From positions 49,370,418 through 49,434,417 of the forward strand of contig CM055268.1 of assembly GCA_029237695.1 (NCBI GenBank): a stretch of DNA of 64,000 bases, given 5' to 3'. The notes under the pieces were generated by a model. The model did not search any database. It saw nothing but the letters and a program-made list of their open reading frames with translations, and was not told the DNA's origin. Positions 34,501 to 45,218 of this stretch are shown here, piece by piece. Positions within the stretch are counted from its first letter, which is position 1. The number at the start of each line of letters is the position of its first letter. The position numbers and the translations under genes were made by a program. This DNA is from Conchocele bisecta. Its lineage: Eukaryota; Mollusca; Bivalvia; Lucinida; Thyasiridae.

Positions 34501-35647
34501 CACCAACTTCATCATAATGTGCGGCTGTGTGTCTGATATACCAAGTGCCATTTTCTTCGGGCTCGTACGCTTCAATCCCAACTTTAAAACATTCTTCAAC
34601 CAGCTTAAGCTCCTCAAAACTTATAGGACTATCTTTCCTGCGCTTCCCCGCAATGAAATCTTGATACTTTTTGTTCAAAGATTTTATCTCTCCGATTGAT
34701 CTATCCGCTCTCAATGATGTATCTTTATATAAAGCTAGACATCTGAACAGACATAAATTATCGTTGAAAGTATCTAGAGGTTTTATTCCCTTCTTATTTC
34801 TCAGCCAGTCAGGAAGCCTTCCACCTCCTAGTACATTTACTCGCGTATCACCAGCTGTAACTTGAGTAGTATAAATAAGCTTAATTGTTGTGCTTAACCA
34901 TCTTACGAACACCCATTTTGTATTGGGTCTATCTATTCTACCGACATCCAATCTATTTTCTTCCTGCATTTTAACCCATTGTCTTACACCCGCAGACCCT
35001 TCGAAAGTGGGGCTTCCTGAAATGTTTCTACCATATGTTATTGTGTTCGGCTTGCCCGCTTCATCAACCTCCTCAATATGTTGTAGCTTATACGCGTATG
35101 AATATCTTAAATAAAAGCTACCTGTCATCATCTGATTATCGAGCTGCTTCATGAGTCTTCTAGATGAGTTACGGTTACGGTTTCTCTTTATTGTGATCGT
35201 TACAACTCGTCGCCCTCTCTCTATATTAACGCCAAACCCGTCTGTATCTTCGAGTATTTCGGGCCCCTCATTCACTAGCTTCCTTACTAGTGAGGTGTTA
35301 ATCTTACGCTTCGGTTTTTTATTAAGTCCAACGCCTTTAGATAACAGTACAGCTTGCGCTTCTGAAGCTATTCTGTCTGATATTTTCGTTACATCTTTAT
35401 TTTCAATACCCTTAAACACTCCCTTAGCTGCGGCTCTCCGCATTCTGCTCCATAGTATATCATTCTTTCCCTCATTTATCAACCCTTGAAGTTTTTTCTC
35501 TTTCATCTTCCCGCTAAAAGGTATCCCCATTTTTGTTAAATCCCTCTGCAAGTTATCAATGTTGGGTTGCCCTTCTATATCGTCAACAAGTTGTTGATAT
35601 ACTGCAGGATTCTGTCGTCTCAGATTTCTCAAGTTCGCTTGTGTCAT
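31594..35647 (-). pseudogene. Protein-primed family B DNA polymerase (Polinton type), broken
   Basis: Reads from 35647 down to 31594, about 1,350 codons in four open stretches. The N-terminal stretch (35647-34415) has a basic region and a NLCLFRCLALY motif typical of Polinton-type polymerases. Next comes a CxxC...H...C zinc-finger-like cluster (about 34430-34370), then HGCYWHGC (about 34125-34098), Exo I with DFE (33917-33909), Exo II NCGSYD (about 33590) and Exo III YxxxD (about 33200). Polymerase motif A is DANALY (about 32845), motif B KLLGNSCCGK (about 32334-32308) and motif C DTDS (32034-32023). Breaks: a frameshift at the six-base homopolymer 34430-34435, frameshifts near 34165 and 33795, and an in-frame UGA at 32925-32923. 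All catalytic motifs are still visible, so inactivation looks recent. In intact relatives the enzyme copies linear DNA from a protein primer at the ITR ends. Confidence 0.92.
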
Positions 35648-35808
35648 GTTTATTGTTGTTTATGATTATAGATAATTAATGTTCAATTGGAAAATGAGAA
35701 TTTTACTTCATTTTTATCAATACTTTTTATTGCGTTATTACCACTTTCTATCACTACCTCGCCTATATTTTAAAACCCCCGAACGTACCAAATTTTCTCC
35801 ATATTTTT
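35648..35808. other. Spacer upstream of the polymerase gene
   Basis: AT-rich sequence between the polymerase start and the right ITR; probably holds the polymerase promoter (TATTTT and TTTATTG runs), but no specific element is identified. Confidence 0.4.
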
Positions 35809-36272
35809 GGTAGCCGAAAACCTCATCAATTTGGGGACGGATTTTAAACCGCGTTAACTTGTTAGACGGCAAAAATTTTACCTTGGTTTTTTTTCCATCT
35901 CTAGAGGTGTCAAACGCTAGATATAAGTAATATCTCTCATGATGGTGCGACAGTATTTTATGAGGGGTGATGTGGTGTGCTTGCTGCGCTCTATTATCTT
36001 GTTATATCAAAACCGGTAACGTACTGACATACATAATTTTGGGTTTTCATAAACATATTTCTATCTAAAACTGCGTTAATTTGTTGTAGACGGTAAAAAT
36101 TTTACCTCGTTTTTTTTCCATCTCTAGAGGTGTCAAACGCTAGATATACACAATTAGTACGCTGCTGTTTTATCAGTGTTTTAACGGGTTTGTTATAGGG
36201 GTGGTGTGCTTGCTGCACTCTATTATCTTGTTATATCAAAAACGGTAACGTACTGATACCCTATATACTACT
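35809..36272 (-). repeat. Right inverted terminal repeat
   Basis: Reverse complement of the left ITR, including both 228-bp-period sub-repeats; it retains the segment around CGCGTTAACTTGTTAGACGG that the left ITR has lost. TATGT follows directly (36273-36277). Confidence 0.93.
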
Positions 36273-36283
36273 TATGTTCCTAT

Positions 36284-36582
36284 TTGTGGCTGTGACTGGC
36301 GAACTGGGGCTTATAGGATTTGTGATCAGTGTAGCTCCTTATCAGATAGCACACTCCTGTAGTCTGATAATGATCAATATTGCTTTTTAGAAGCATGATG
36401 GGTGGATGCAAAACCCATAAGCCCCATCAGGGATTCCGCTGGCGATCGCCACTTTCACAATTGGCGATAAAAATGAACAGTTGGCGATAAAAAATTACAA
36501 TTTTCGATTTATTATATTTTTTTTTGAAGTGGCGATTTTTTTATTTTCCCCAGCGGAATCCCTGCCCCATTTCTCCAATCAC
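36284..36582. mobile_element. Family E element split by a family A MITE
   Basis: GTGGCTGTGACTGGCGAACTGGGGCTTAT at the left and CCCCATTTCTCCAATCACA at the right are family E termini. A family A copy (36428-36564) sits within the AAGCCCCAT motif. Confidence 0.7.
36428..36564. mobile_element. Family A MITE, copy 3
   Basis: CAGGGATTCCGCTGGCGATC...CCAGCGGAATCCCTG, with a CCCCAT direct repeat on both sides. Confidence 0.9.
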
Positions 36583-36945
36583 ATGGTGGCAGCATGGGTA
36601 ATTTAACGATCGGGATTCATCCTTTCCGGAATCCCAGCCAGAGACCTGGTTTGGCCCTCGCGTATGTCGTCGGCATTCTTGTATGTGACAGTTGAATTTG
36701 GTTATACCCTTATATGAGTATTACGATTATTCGTAATCCTATTTTAGGGGCCAAGTGACTGGTGTGGTATGGACCTGGTTCCATCCAGGTCAGGTTAATC
36801 TAATTTCGGGGATGAATATATTTGTTTTTGTTGTAAATATTCTGTTCTGATTTTGGGATTTTCGTCCCAATGCAGCAGGTTATATACGGCCTTAAATGAC
36901 CTTAGCTTTTGATTGGCCGTTACACACCAATGAATAAAATCAAAT
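36583..36945 (+). repeat. SINE-like repeat, full copy 2
   Basis: From GGGTAATTTAACGATCGGG to GGCCGTTACACACCAATGAATAAA; matches 515-905 throughout. Confidence 0.8.
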
Positions 36946-37034
36946 ACATGTAAATCAAATCCAATCACAGCCACATATTATTGCTTCCCATAGATTGTCA
37001 TATGAAGTATTCTCAGGTTGACTTTTTCTTGCAG

Positions 37035-37116
37035 ACAAAATTACCAGACGGACTATGGCCAGACGACAGTGTACAATGCAGCGTCTGGAACATACTATCA
37101 AACCTCCGGTGCCCAG
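37035..37116 (+). CDS. RFX exon 4
   Basis: The acceptor is TTCTTGCAG (ends 37034) and the donor GTACCA (37117). It enters in phase 2 and leaves in phase 0. The chosen frame reads NYQTDYGQTTVYNAASGTYY and then QTSGAQ, a Tyr/Thr/Gln-rich segment like the region before the RFX DNA-binding domain. The other frame (LPDGLWPDD...) is longer as an ORF but does not fit the splice phases. A family A MITE begins 27 bp after the exon. Confidence 0.82.
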
Positions 37117-37142
37117 GTACCAGTCTTGACTTGCGTAATAAC

Positions 37143-37272
37143 CAGGGATTCCGCTGGCGATCGCCACTTTCGCAATTGGCGATAAAATTAAACAATTGGC
37201 GGAAAAAAAAATACAATTTTCGAGAAAGAAAATCCAAACAATTTTATTTATTTTTCCTCAGCGGAATCCCTG
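37143..37272. mobile_element. Family A MITE, copy 4
   Basis: CAGGGATTCCGCTGGCGATC...CAGCGGAATCCCTG just inside RFX intron 4. No clear flanking duplication. Confidence 0.85.
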
Positions 37273-37456
37273 TTTATGTGACTTTTGATACATCCAACGT
37301 GTTCTACATATCAACAAATGTTGTTGTAGCCAGACCAGGCATTAACTCTTTCAGCACTACAGATCTCGATCCTAAGTCAGTGATAAATAAAATCATATTT
37401 CAAATATACACAAGGACACCCACCTGGCAAACAACCTGGCCATACAGAAATCTTTC

Positions 37457-37654
37457 AAACACATATACTGATGAAATGTGACCTATTTTGTAGGTGGGGT
37501 CTGGACTTCCGGTCAATATGGGCACGACGACCCAGACGATGTACAGAAATTATTAAAACACACATCCTGATGAAATGGAACATATTTTGTAGGTGGGGTC
37601 TGGACTTCCGGCCAATATGGGCACGACAATCCAGACGATGCAGGGCCATATACT
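37457..37654 (+). repeat. 99-bp tandem duplication spanning the exon 5 acceptor
   Basis: Two 99-bp units (37457-37555 and 37556-37654) share GATGAAATG, TATTTTGTAGGTGGGGTCTGG and CAATATGGGCACGAC. The second unit contains the true start of exon 5; the first is a decayed copy with an intact acceptor (37493). Confidence 0.9.
37494..37556 (+). pseudogene. Decayed duplicate of the exon 5 start (decoy exon)
   Basis: After its own TTTTGTAG acceptor it reads VGSGLPVNMGTTTQTMYRNY and then TAA at 37554-37556, in the same phase as exon 5. Splicing to this acceptor would therefore truncate the protein before the DNA-binding domain. Whether it is ever used is unknown. Confidence 0.7.
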
Positions 37655-37751
37655 GACCCAGCAGGGCGGGGGCACATTCCTGATCCAGGGCGGCACCATG
37701 GACGGAGAGGGCACGCCCCTCACCCACACAACCCGCGCCTCGCCCGCCACG
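37593..37751 (+). CDS. RFX exon 5
   Basis: The acceptor is ATTTTGTAG (ends 37592) and the donor GTACGT (37752); 53 codons, phase 0 at both ends. It starts VGSGLPANMGTTIQTMQGHI, passes a Gly/Gln-rich stretch with GGGTFLIQGG, and ends LTHTTRASPAT. HTTRASPAT is the strongly conserved block just before the RFX DNA-binding domain. The GC-rich codon use differs sharply from the introns. Vertebrate RFX2/3 have an alternatively spliced insert at exactly this junction. Confidence 0.92.
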
Positions 37752-38009
37752 GTACGTCCACTCTCACTCTCGTATGTCGCTGTCACTGCTGGAGACATGG
37801 GGCGCCCCTCATTTGTGACCAGTGTAGTTGATTTAAACAATATTTATTTTAAGAGAGATAAGTGATATACATACATTTAATACATACAGTTTGAAACAGG
37901 ATTAGAAAACAAGCTTTTACACATTCTACTCCTGTGACCAGTGTAGTTACTGATCGAATATCATACTCCTGTAGCCTGATAAAGATCTGTATTTCTTGTT
38001 TGAAGCATG

Positions 38010-38132
38010 ATGTTTTGTTGATGGAATGGCGAACAGTACAGATCCTGATCAGACTTGCGGATGCACAGGCTGATTTGGATCTGTACTAGTCGCAAAACCC
38101 ATAAGCCCCATTTCTCCAGACACAGCCACGTA
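38010..38132. mobile_element. Family E MITE fragment
   Basis: GAATGGCGAACAGTACAGATCC...CCCATAAGCCCCATTTCTCCAG. Confidence 0.7.
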
Positions 38133-38391
38133 TAACCAGCACCTTCACGCCTCTCTCTAGTCTACTTGTGCCTTACTTACTGCACGTCCCGTTTTATATT
38201 GACATTTAGTTTGCTTGTAGGATGTAGTCAATGTTAGTAAAAACAGCTGTTTTGCATTTGCAATCAGTATATGTGACTGGATAAATGGGGCTGATCAGTT
38301 TTTGCAATCAGTGTATATCCAGATCAGCTTGTGCATCCGCACAGTCTGATGAGGACTGCAGACTGTTCGCTATTCTATCAATGAAACACAG

Positions 38392-38752
38392 AACTCCAGA
38401 TAAGCTGCGTATTTGCTTAAATACCCAATTAAAATTGCTGTAGCGAGTATCAAAAAGCAATTACAATTTTCTGGTACATTTATCATGCTGCAGAAAGCAA
38501 TAAACGGACCACAAATATAGCATATTTTTCTTATTTTCCATGAAAACACATCTTGGTATTTCAAGGAGACAATTCTAATGAAGTACCAAGACATGTTTTC
38601 ATTTCGAGGCAAACTATTCAATAATTGCTGTCTGTTGATGTGTAAACAGTAGTGTGATTTTATTTTACCCAATTAAAATTTTGAAATAGCCAATTGCTTC
38701 AGAAATGATGGAGTGAAAATACTCAATTACTAATTCCTCATCTGGAGCCCTG
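38392..38752. mobile_element. Family I MITE, copy 1
   Basis: CTCCAGATAAGCTGCGTATT...CTCATCTGGAGCCCTG. Contains CATGAAAACACATCTTGG, as in the 56549 copy. Confidence 0.75.
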
Positions 38753-39917
38753 GAATCATCCGTCATGATTTTAACGAGCAATCCGGTTACACGAGTATGC
38801 TATTTGATCAGGAGCTACACTGGACTCAAATCCCATAAGCCCCATTTCTCCAGTCATAGCCACATATCTGGAGATGACACCTCTCGGTCCGATTTTGAAA
38901 TATAATTTTTAATTCCTCTAATTTTTAATGCGCACTTTTGTGATAGCGAGCGATTGAAGGAAACCTGTATTGCTTTGTTCTCCTAGTTCCAGACAATTGA
39001 TTAGCCATGTTCATTGATGTCACCAAGTTTATTATAAGTTTATTCTTTATACCATAACTTAAATATATCTTTTAGGATTACTTTATTTATTCAACAATAA
39101 AATTAAGTGAAAATGTCAAACACAGAAATCACAACATTTTGCTTTATGTAAGCTTCATCAGGTACTTATAAATAAATTTAAACAATTAACACAATTACAG
39201 ACGTCAACAAGTTTCTCCTGTCTTCGTAGTCTAATTATATGGTAGCGGGTGTGTGGGGGAGGCACGGCATTACCATATTACCCATGTTAAAATATTGCTA
39301 TTTCATTTTCACTGTTTGGATCCCTTTTAAATTGTAAGATTTGGCAATTTAGTGAAGAACCTTTTGGCATATTGCCATTTTATTTTGTATCAAAGATTGT
39401 ATTGCAGTAATTCACAAATTTTCATATCGACACTTCATCGTTAAAGTGTTGCCAAAGTTCAGCAAACACATTGATAGCCATAACAATACCATGACGGATA
39501 CATGCTAAGCTATATATATAGTAACTGCAATAATAACTGTGGATGCACAGTCTGATCAGGGGCTATGCTGGTCGCAAACATAAGGGCTCTTTTGTCAGCT
39601 GGCAACCCATATAATTTATATCTCTAGATGTACATGTTTACTTTACACTGTGGCATAGAATGGAAATTTTACCTATTTCACTGCGTCTATTCATGGTGTC
39701 GGTTTGTGATATGTTTTCATTTAATTCACATTATTATCCTCTGGCTTGCTTCACTCCTGGTGATACTGCAATTGAGTTATCCCACCTTGGTCCTTATAGT
39801 TGTATATTGAGCCAAATCAGTGACGTGTTGAGCAGGTGTCAGTTGGTGGATATTGAGAAGATTTATTTTTGTTATGAACAAGCAAATTCTTAACTAGCAT
39901 ACATTTGTACCTTCTAC

Positions 39918-39984
39918 ATTTACCCGTTGGCCCGTCCTTAAATGACCTTAGCTGTTGATAGGCCATTAAACACCAATAAATCAA
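39918..39984 (+). repeat. SINE-like repeat, 3' tail only
   Basis: TTGGCCCGTCCTTAAATGACC through GCCATTAAACACCAATAAAT. Confidence 0.7.
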
Positions 39985-40271
39985 TCAGTCTCGTAAAGCA
40001 ATGTATAACACCTCAACTATTGTAACTAAATAAGCACCACATGCATTGTAAACCGGTAAGCATTTTGAGTTGTTATATGTGTAATTATAACTATTTGAAT
40101 CATCTGCTGGACAGGGCACTGTAACTAGACTAATATTATGTGTATTGGCCAAGCTAACATAAAATATAGTGTATATTTGTACCATGCACACACTGACAGT
40201 TTGTTTATTTCTTCTGCAAAATGCACAGGATACCATGATACAGGGTCCCCATAAAAGTAATATTGCCATCT

Positions 40272-40529
40272 TAACCCTTTTACCCCTAAGTAACTGGAAT
40301 GTATATTGATATGTTAATTTTGCAACCAATCCAATCGTCACAAAATGGTTTTCAGACTAGTCCATTTATGAAAAGGGGGTATCTTTTTAGTTTTCGAAAA
40401 TATGAACATTACTTTCAAAAAGTGCATTATCCTGATGAGACGCCTTGTTACGAGCCGGCTCATCCGGCTCATCTGGATCTGCACTGTTTGCATAAACCGC
40501 TGTAGCTGGCTTTAGGGTTCAATGGGTTA
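40272..40529. mobile_element. Family F MITE, copy 3
   Basis: TTACCCCTAAGTAACTGGAATG...GATGAGACGCCTTGTTACGAGC...CAATGGGTTAA. Confidence 0.75.
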
Positions 40530-40996
40530 AGTCTGGTATAGTTTCAGTGTTGTACACCAATATAACTGGTTTCTTTTTAATGATGACTATATTCAGCAGT
40601 TAACACTACAAGTCTGGCAATTCCAAATTTAGCAGGATTACTTCCTACAGTTAATTTGAACATTTTGTAGAGATTTTTTCGGATAAACCCACCGAATGTT
40701 CAGACTAACTGCAGAATTCATGCTGTTATATTTGGTATAGGGTTTACCTCGCAACTAAATCATGGGCGCCACCATTACGCAAAACCAAAACAATAGTGAT
40801 CTCACACCGTGTATAATCATTGAGAGAGTTATGTTACTTATCTGGAGCCCTGTGATGATTTTTTTCTCACTACCAATGTCCATCTGAGCCATGTGCCAAA
40901 CGAAACTTATTGCATTGACGGCCAGCTTAACTCTGTACTTATCGGCTTGAACTTGCACGATGTTGTTGCTACATGTATGACACGTAAGACACAATC

Positions 40997-41181
40997 TTAA
41001 CCCTTACAAAAATGCTGCCGAAAATTTTATTGTCTGCTGTTTTATTTTCCCATTTTTCTCATCAAAAACATGGTTTGACAGCTGGTTTAACAGCACTAAA
41101 ATGCTGCAAAACCATGTTTTTACTGCGAGAAAAAAGAAATTGTGAAACAACAGCAGATTTTCTAAGCATTCTAAGGGTTAA
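40997..41181. mobile_element. Family D MITE, copy 3
   Basis: TTAACCCTTAC...CTAAGGGTTAA. Stem AACATGGTTTGACAGC...AAACCATGTTTTTA. Confidence 0.8.
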
Positions 41182-41464
41182 CCGCAGTGTGGCCTGACAG
41201 TGTCCATGTGCAATATGATCTCGGTCTAATCTGGTTACAAATACCACAAGCATTGTTTTTTCAGTTCATGACTTATAATAATTCTGTTGCCTTATCAAAA
41301 TATAGGATATGTTTATATAAATTTATATTCCATGTAGTATCCATTCTATTCTTCATGAGAAGATCTTGACTATGTTTGTGGCGTACATGTATTCTGTACA
41401 TCTGTATAATATCTGTGTCATTTATGTGACCAATTGTGTGAAACGCGTGGTTGTGTATTTGTAG

Positions 41465-41491
41465 GATGACCTGTATAATCGAAGCCAGGAA
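41465..41491 (+). CDS. Candidate 27-nt RFX micro-exon
   Basis: The acceptor is ATTTGTAG (ends 41464) and the donor GTAAGT (41492), both strong. The nine codons read DDLYNRSQE, in phase 0 at both ends, so the exon can join exon 5 to the downstream cassette or to the DNA-binding exon without breaking frame. No homologue is known to me. Chance pairing of splice sites is possible; transcript reads would decide. Confidence 0.5.
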
Positions 41492-42649
41492 GTAAGTATG
41501 CCTATTTCGCACGTTTATATTGTCGTAAGTTGTGATGTTGGCTATAATCGCCACAAACATGAAGTGGCAGCCTGCGCTCCATCATGTTTGTCCACATATA
41601 TTTATACTGTCACCTGTTGCTGTCCACTTCATGTCATCCATTTACATGTTGCATGCTATTCCTTCCCGTGATGGCTATGCACACTTATAGTTCACCCTTC
41701 TTTCTAAGCCAATTGCTGGGCAGCATTGTGCTCCACTTATTTCACATGTTGCAACGTTTAACCCGAATAAGTTATATATTACCAGATCAATACTCGAATG
41801 GGACAGAAAAAAGGGGCACATTTGGGGTGTAAACCTTGAAAAAGGGGAACATTCAGCATGCGAAACAATGTTTTTTATATTACTTGAAAAGACATCATCA
41901 TGAAAAAAGGTGAATCCCAGTAAAGAATAAAAAGTGAAGTTTCAAATTTTGGTTTAATAATTATAATGCCTGTATTGGCATCTGATGAAATTGTAATAAT
42001 GTAATAAAAAAAATATTTTGTCAGAGAAAACTGCAAGTCGGTGGTTGTGTTAGTGACACTGTAACAGACTCTGGAAACTCACGCATATTTAAATATCATT
42101 GCAGAATAAACATGTCCAACTTTCTACATCTTGTAGAGGAACATTTGAAATATTCCTTTTTAGAAAAAAAACAACACCGGAGATACGTTTAAGCAAGTTC
42201 TCATAAAACTAGAATTCATTCAATTGTTTTAAAACATCCAGTCAAGTATGCTGCTCATCTGACCTTTCATCTACTAGCCTTAACTTTGCATGCTGTTACA
42301 CATCATTGCATGCTTATGCAATTAAATGTGACAGCGGTGCCACATTAACCAAGTCTATGCACAGCACAAGTCTTTGCTCCTTGTCAAACGCAATAATTGA
42401 ATGCATGCATTTTGTTATACCACTGGCATACACAGTATACTGTGAAGTTGTTATGGGTGTTATATTTTTAAAAAAAACAAGCGATAAGTAGCTTCTGTTC
42501 CATTGTGTCTTCAGTATTTTTGTCTTGAAGGCGTAATATGTGCATTAAAGGTTAAAAGCTGCTTATATCTCTGCAAATATACGTTGGATTATCACAAAAC
42601 TTCCTATGGTTGTTGATCACTAATATTGATATTATCTAGACCGCCCATT

Positions 42650-43097
42650 CAGGGGCATGTTTCACTAAACTTCGTACAAATAAAATGTTTATTTTGTTTG
42701 TAAGTGCAAAATTATGATAGTCTGTAAATTTCACATGAACACTGTTTTCTTGTAAATAATTATTGAATTTACATTTATTGAGCATAGGCAGCCTATGCTC
42801 AATACATGTAAATCCATCAATTGAAATTTACAGACACTCATAACTTTGCACTTAACTCTTTGCATGCTAGCGGCGAAAATATCCGCCAAACGAATTAGGA
42901 GTATATGTTTTATTTCTCTCTGTAAATATGTCTTGAAATTTCATTAGAATTGAGTCCTCAGGACTCGATTCTAATGAAATTCCCAAGACATATTCATGAT
43001 ATTTAAGGTGAGAAATACAAGAAAATATGATGAATTTTTGTCCCACAAGTTTCACAGCACATTTTAGTCATACAAAGTTTAGTGAAACGGTCCCTGC
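42650..43097. mobile_element. Family B element interrupted by a family C copy
   Basis: Left CAGGGGCATGTTTCACTAAAC and right GTTTAGTGAAACGGTCCCTG are family B ends. A family C copy occupies about 42854-43045, inserted at ACTTAACTC in the right arm. Confidence 0.75.
42854..43045. mobile_element. Family C MITE, right-truncated
   Basis: TTAACTCTTTGCATGCTAGCGG...stem AGAATTGAGTCCTCAGGACTCGATTCT; the distal end (AGCATGCAAAGAGTTAA) is missing. Confidence 0.75.
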
Positions 43098-43504
43098 TTG
43101 TGTGCAAATTATTTTGTTTTTACAAGGATTTGTCTTTCAGTCTCACAGGGCTAGGGGGTCCTGCAAATCATTACTCACTTGCTGTAGTGTTTGCAAGTGC
43201 ATCAACATGTTGGACAATGAGTCATTGATGACATTGCTCTGTACATTGGTCTGTATCACACCCAGGTTAAAATTGTTTGTCAACATTCTGACTCCGGGTA
43301 TGGAAGGTGTTCGAGCCAATTCCCACCCTTAAATATAAGCCAAATTGAATGTGACTTCAATACTGTTTGGTCTACAGCCACCATACTTGCACACTGTCTG
43401 TTGTCACCAAGTGGTGTGCATCACAAGGATTTTCCCTCCATACATGTACTTGAACATGTACATGTACTTGTACATGTAATATATGGGATTTAGTACTAAA
43501 CCCA

Positions 43505-43562
43505 TTGACCCGGCCTTAAATGACCTTAGCTGTTGATAGGCCGTTAAACCCCAACAAACTTT
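43505..43562 (+). repeat. SINE-like repeat, 3' tail only
   Basis: CCCGGCCTTAAATGACCTTAG...GGCCGTTAAACCCCAACAAAC. Confidence 0.7.
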
Positions 43563-43950
43563 TCATTTTCGTAGTTGTTTTTCTTGGTTAATGCCAGTGG
43601 CGTGCATAACAAATCCAAGGCCAATTGAAAAACAGATATGCTATGACATACGTTTTCCATGTCACTGGCTTGGTAACTTCAACATATATTGTGACTGGCA
43701 CTCTTGTTATCATTTTCATAATCAGCTGGCTATTGTTTGATACAAATCTATAACATAGAAAACATCTTTAGTTAATTTGGTGTGTACATGAACTATAACA
43801 ATACATGAACAGGGCTCCAGATAGCAGCATATTTAATTGTTTATTTTTTTATAAAACAAAAATCCAACAGCATTTGGTGTGTATGTCTGCGGCATTACCT
43901 TGTCTCTGGAGATGTGGCTGGCAACAGTGACATCAGTTTGTTCACTCACA

Positions 43951-44172
43951 TCTGAGACACACCATGCAATTTTGTACCTTAGAACATGTGTGATATCTCA
44001 AGAAAAATATTTACGATAATTGCCGTAAATGCTGTCTGAAGTTGACGTGCCATTTGCTATGGAAATATCGTCATCTATCGATGTCATTTGCAGAAAATAT
44101 CACAGTTTTTTTAAATATTTTGCATGAAAAAATTGCACATGTACTTAGTACAAAATCACATGGCGTGTCTCA
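43951..44172. mobile_element. Family K fold-back MITE, copy 1
   Basis: GAGACACACCATGCAATTTTGTACC at the left and GTACAAAATCACATGGCGTGTCTC at the right; the AT-rich arms contain AAATATTT/CGTAAAT repeats. Confidence 0.75.
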
Positions 44173-44397
44173 TCTGTCGATCACACCATTGGTGCTAGAT
44201 GACGAAACAAAGGAAATCATTCCTTAGCTGCATGCAATACAGACAGGGAAACAAACTCGCACTATCCAAATTTAACCAAAATAAAATAATAATGTATGCC
44301 ATTGTGCTGAACAGTATCGCCAAATTTAAGCGAATTGTTGCATTGACAACTTTGTAAATGGTAGATTTATTATTCCGCATTGGTGTGATTGTTCCAA

Positions 44398-44660
44398 TAT
44401 GAGATACGCCATTTGATTTTTTACCTAGAAACACATGCAATTTTTGAAAAAAAATATTTACACAAACTGTGATAGTTTCCATAAATGACGTCAAAAGATG
44501 ATAAATTTTCATATGCAGAATAGAATTCCGCTTCTGCTATGAAATTTTCGTTAACTTTCGGCATCATTTACTGAAAATATCGTAAATTTTGTAAATATTT
44601 TTTATTAGATACCACTGAAGATCTTTAAATTGCAAAATCACATGGCATGTCTCTTATTTA
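44398..44660. mobile_element. Family K fold-back MITE, copy 2
   Basis: GAGATACGCCATTTGATTTTT...GCAAAATCACATGGCATGTCTC. Confidence 0.7.
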
Positions 44661-44904
44661 TATTAAAGACCTTGTAATATTGTGTAATTGTGAACATTGT
44701 TAGACAGCTGCAGGTATCCTATGTTTTGATAAGGCATCAATGGGAGATCTGGGGGTGTTCTTGTTTGTCTTCCACTCACACTGTTACCATAGTTACTGTA
44801 TATACTTGCCATCACTCTTGCTTCTTCTTCAATAATGCGAGTGACATTTTAATTGCCTGTGTAATTGAGCTTATTGCCTTTCTATCCACCCGTATTAACC
44901 AATA

Positions 44905-44932
44905 CCAGGTCGTATTCTAATTTCAGGGCTAA

Positions 44933-44966
<34 letters not shown>

Positions 44967-45115
44967 CTGTAAATGTTCAGTTCTGATTTTGGCATTCCCG
45001 CCCACAATGCACTCCCCCCCCCCCCCCCCCACCCAAATCTCAGCAGGTATTATATGGGTCGGACTAAAATGACCTTTGCTGTTGACAGGTTAAATACCAT
45101 TAAATAAAATAAAAC
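44905..45115 (+). repeat. SINE-like repeat, 3' half with poly-T and poly-C runs
   Basis: CAGGTCGTATTCTAATTTCAGG, a run of more than 30 T (to 44966), CAGTTCTGATTTTGGCATTCCC, a poly-C run near 45007-45021, then TGACCTTTGCTGTTGACAGG. Expanded internal homopolymers. Confidence 0.75.
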
Positions 45116-45218
45116 ATTCTCCCAAAATCTGTATCTTGAAGATATTCCGATTTGAATATTTGGCTTTGTATTGACTGTTGTCTGGAAAGAGAAATATTCC
45201 AATATCACCCTGCTATCA

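Larger units (their letters stand above)
29566..36272 (-). mobile_element. 6.7-kb Polinton-like, polymerase-only element
   Basis: A unit of about 6,707 bp bounded by inverted terminal repeats of 441 and 464 bp that begin AGTAGTATATAGGG. TATGT directly flanks both ends (29561-29565 and 36273-36277); reading the terminal T as part of the target gives TTATGT, which would fit the 6-bp duplications of Polintons. The main gene is a protein-primed family B DNA polymerase (minus strand, broken); two small unrecognised ORFs accompany it. I see no retroviral-type integrase, major or minor capsid, packaging ATPase or protease. It lies antisense in RFX intron 3. It may be a deletion derivative of a Polinton, or a member of a compact polymerase-plus-ITR lineage comparable in size and gene content to bidnavirus-like genomes. 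Replication is predicted to be protein-primed from the ITR ends. Confidence 0.88.
19392..37034 (+). other. RFX intron 3 (17.6 kb)
   Basis: A very long intron carrying MITEs of families A-I, a SINE-like copy and, at 29566-36272, the 6.7-kb polymerase element. I found no convincing coding exon in it. Stretches not covered by listed repeats (for example 22370-22800, 23500-24390, 26680-27400, 29220-29560) are AT-rich and show no gene. Confidence 0.6.

Noticed and set aside
30011..35647. Integrase, capsid, packaging ATPase or protease genes expected in a full Polinton
   Set aside because: Both strands of the element were inspected; all open frames are accounted for by the polymerase, the 303- and 74-codon ORFs or shadows, and none shows those families' motifs.
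36981..37481. 166-codon ORF across RFX exon 4
   Set aside because: Wrong frame for the splice phases; it runs through a family A MITE.
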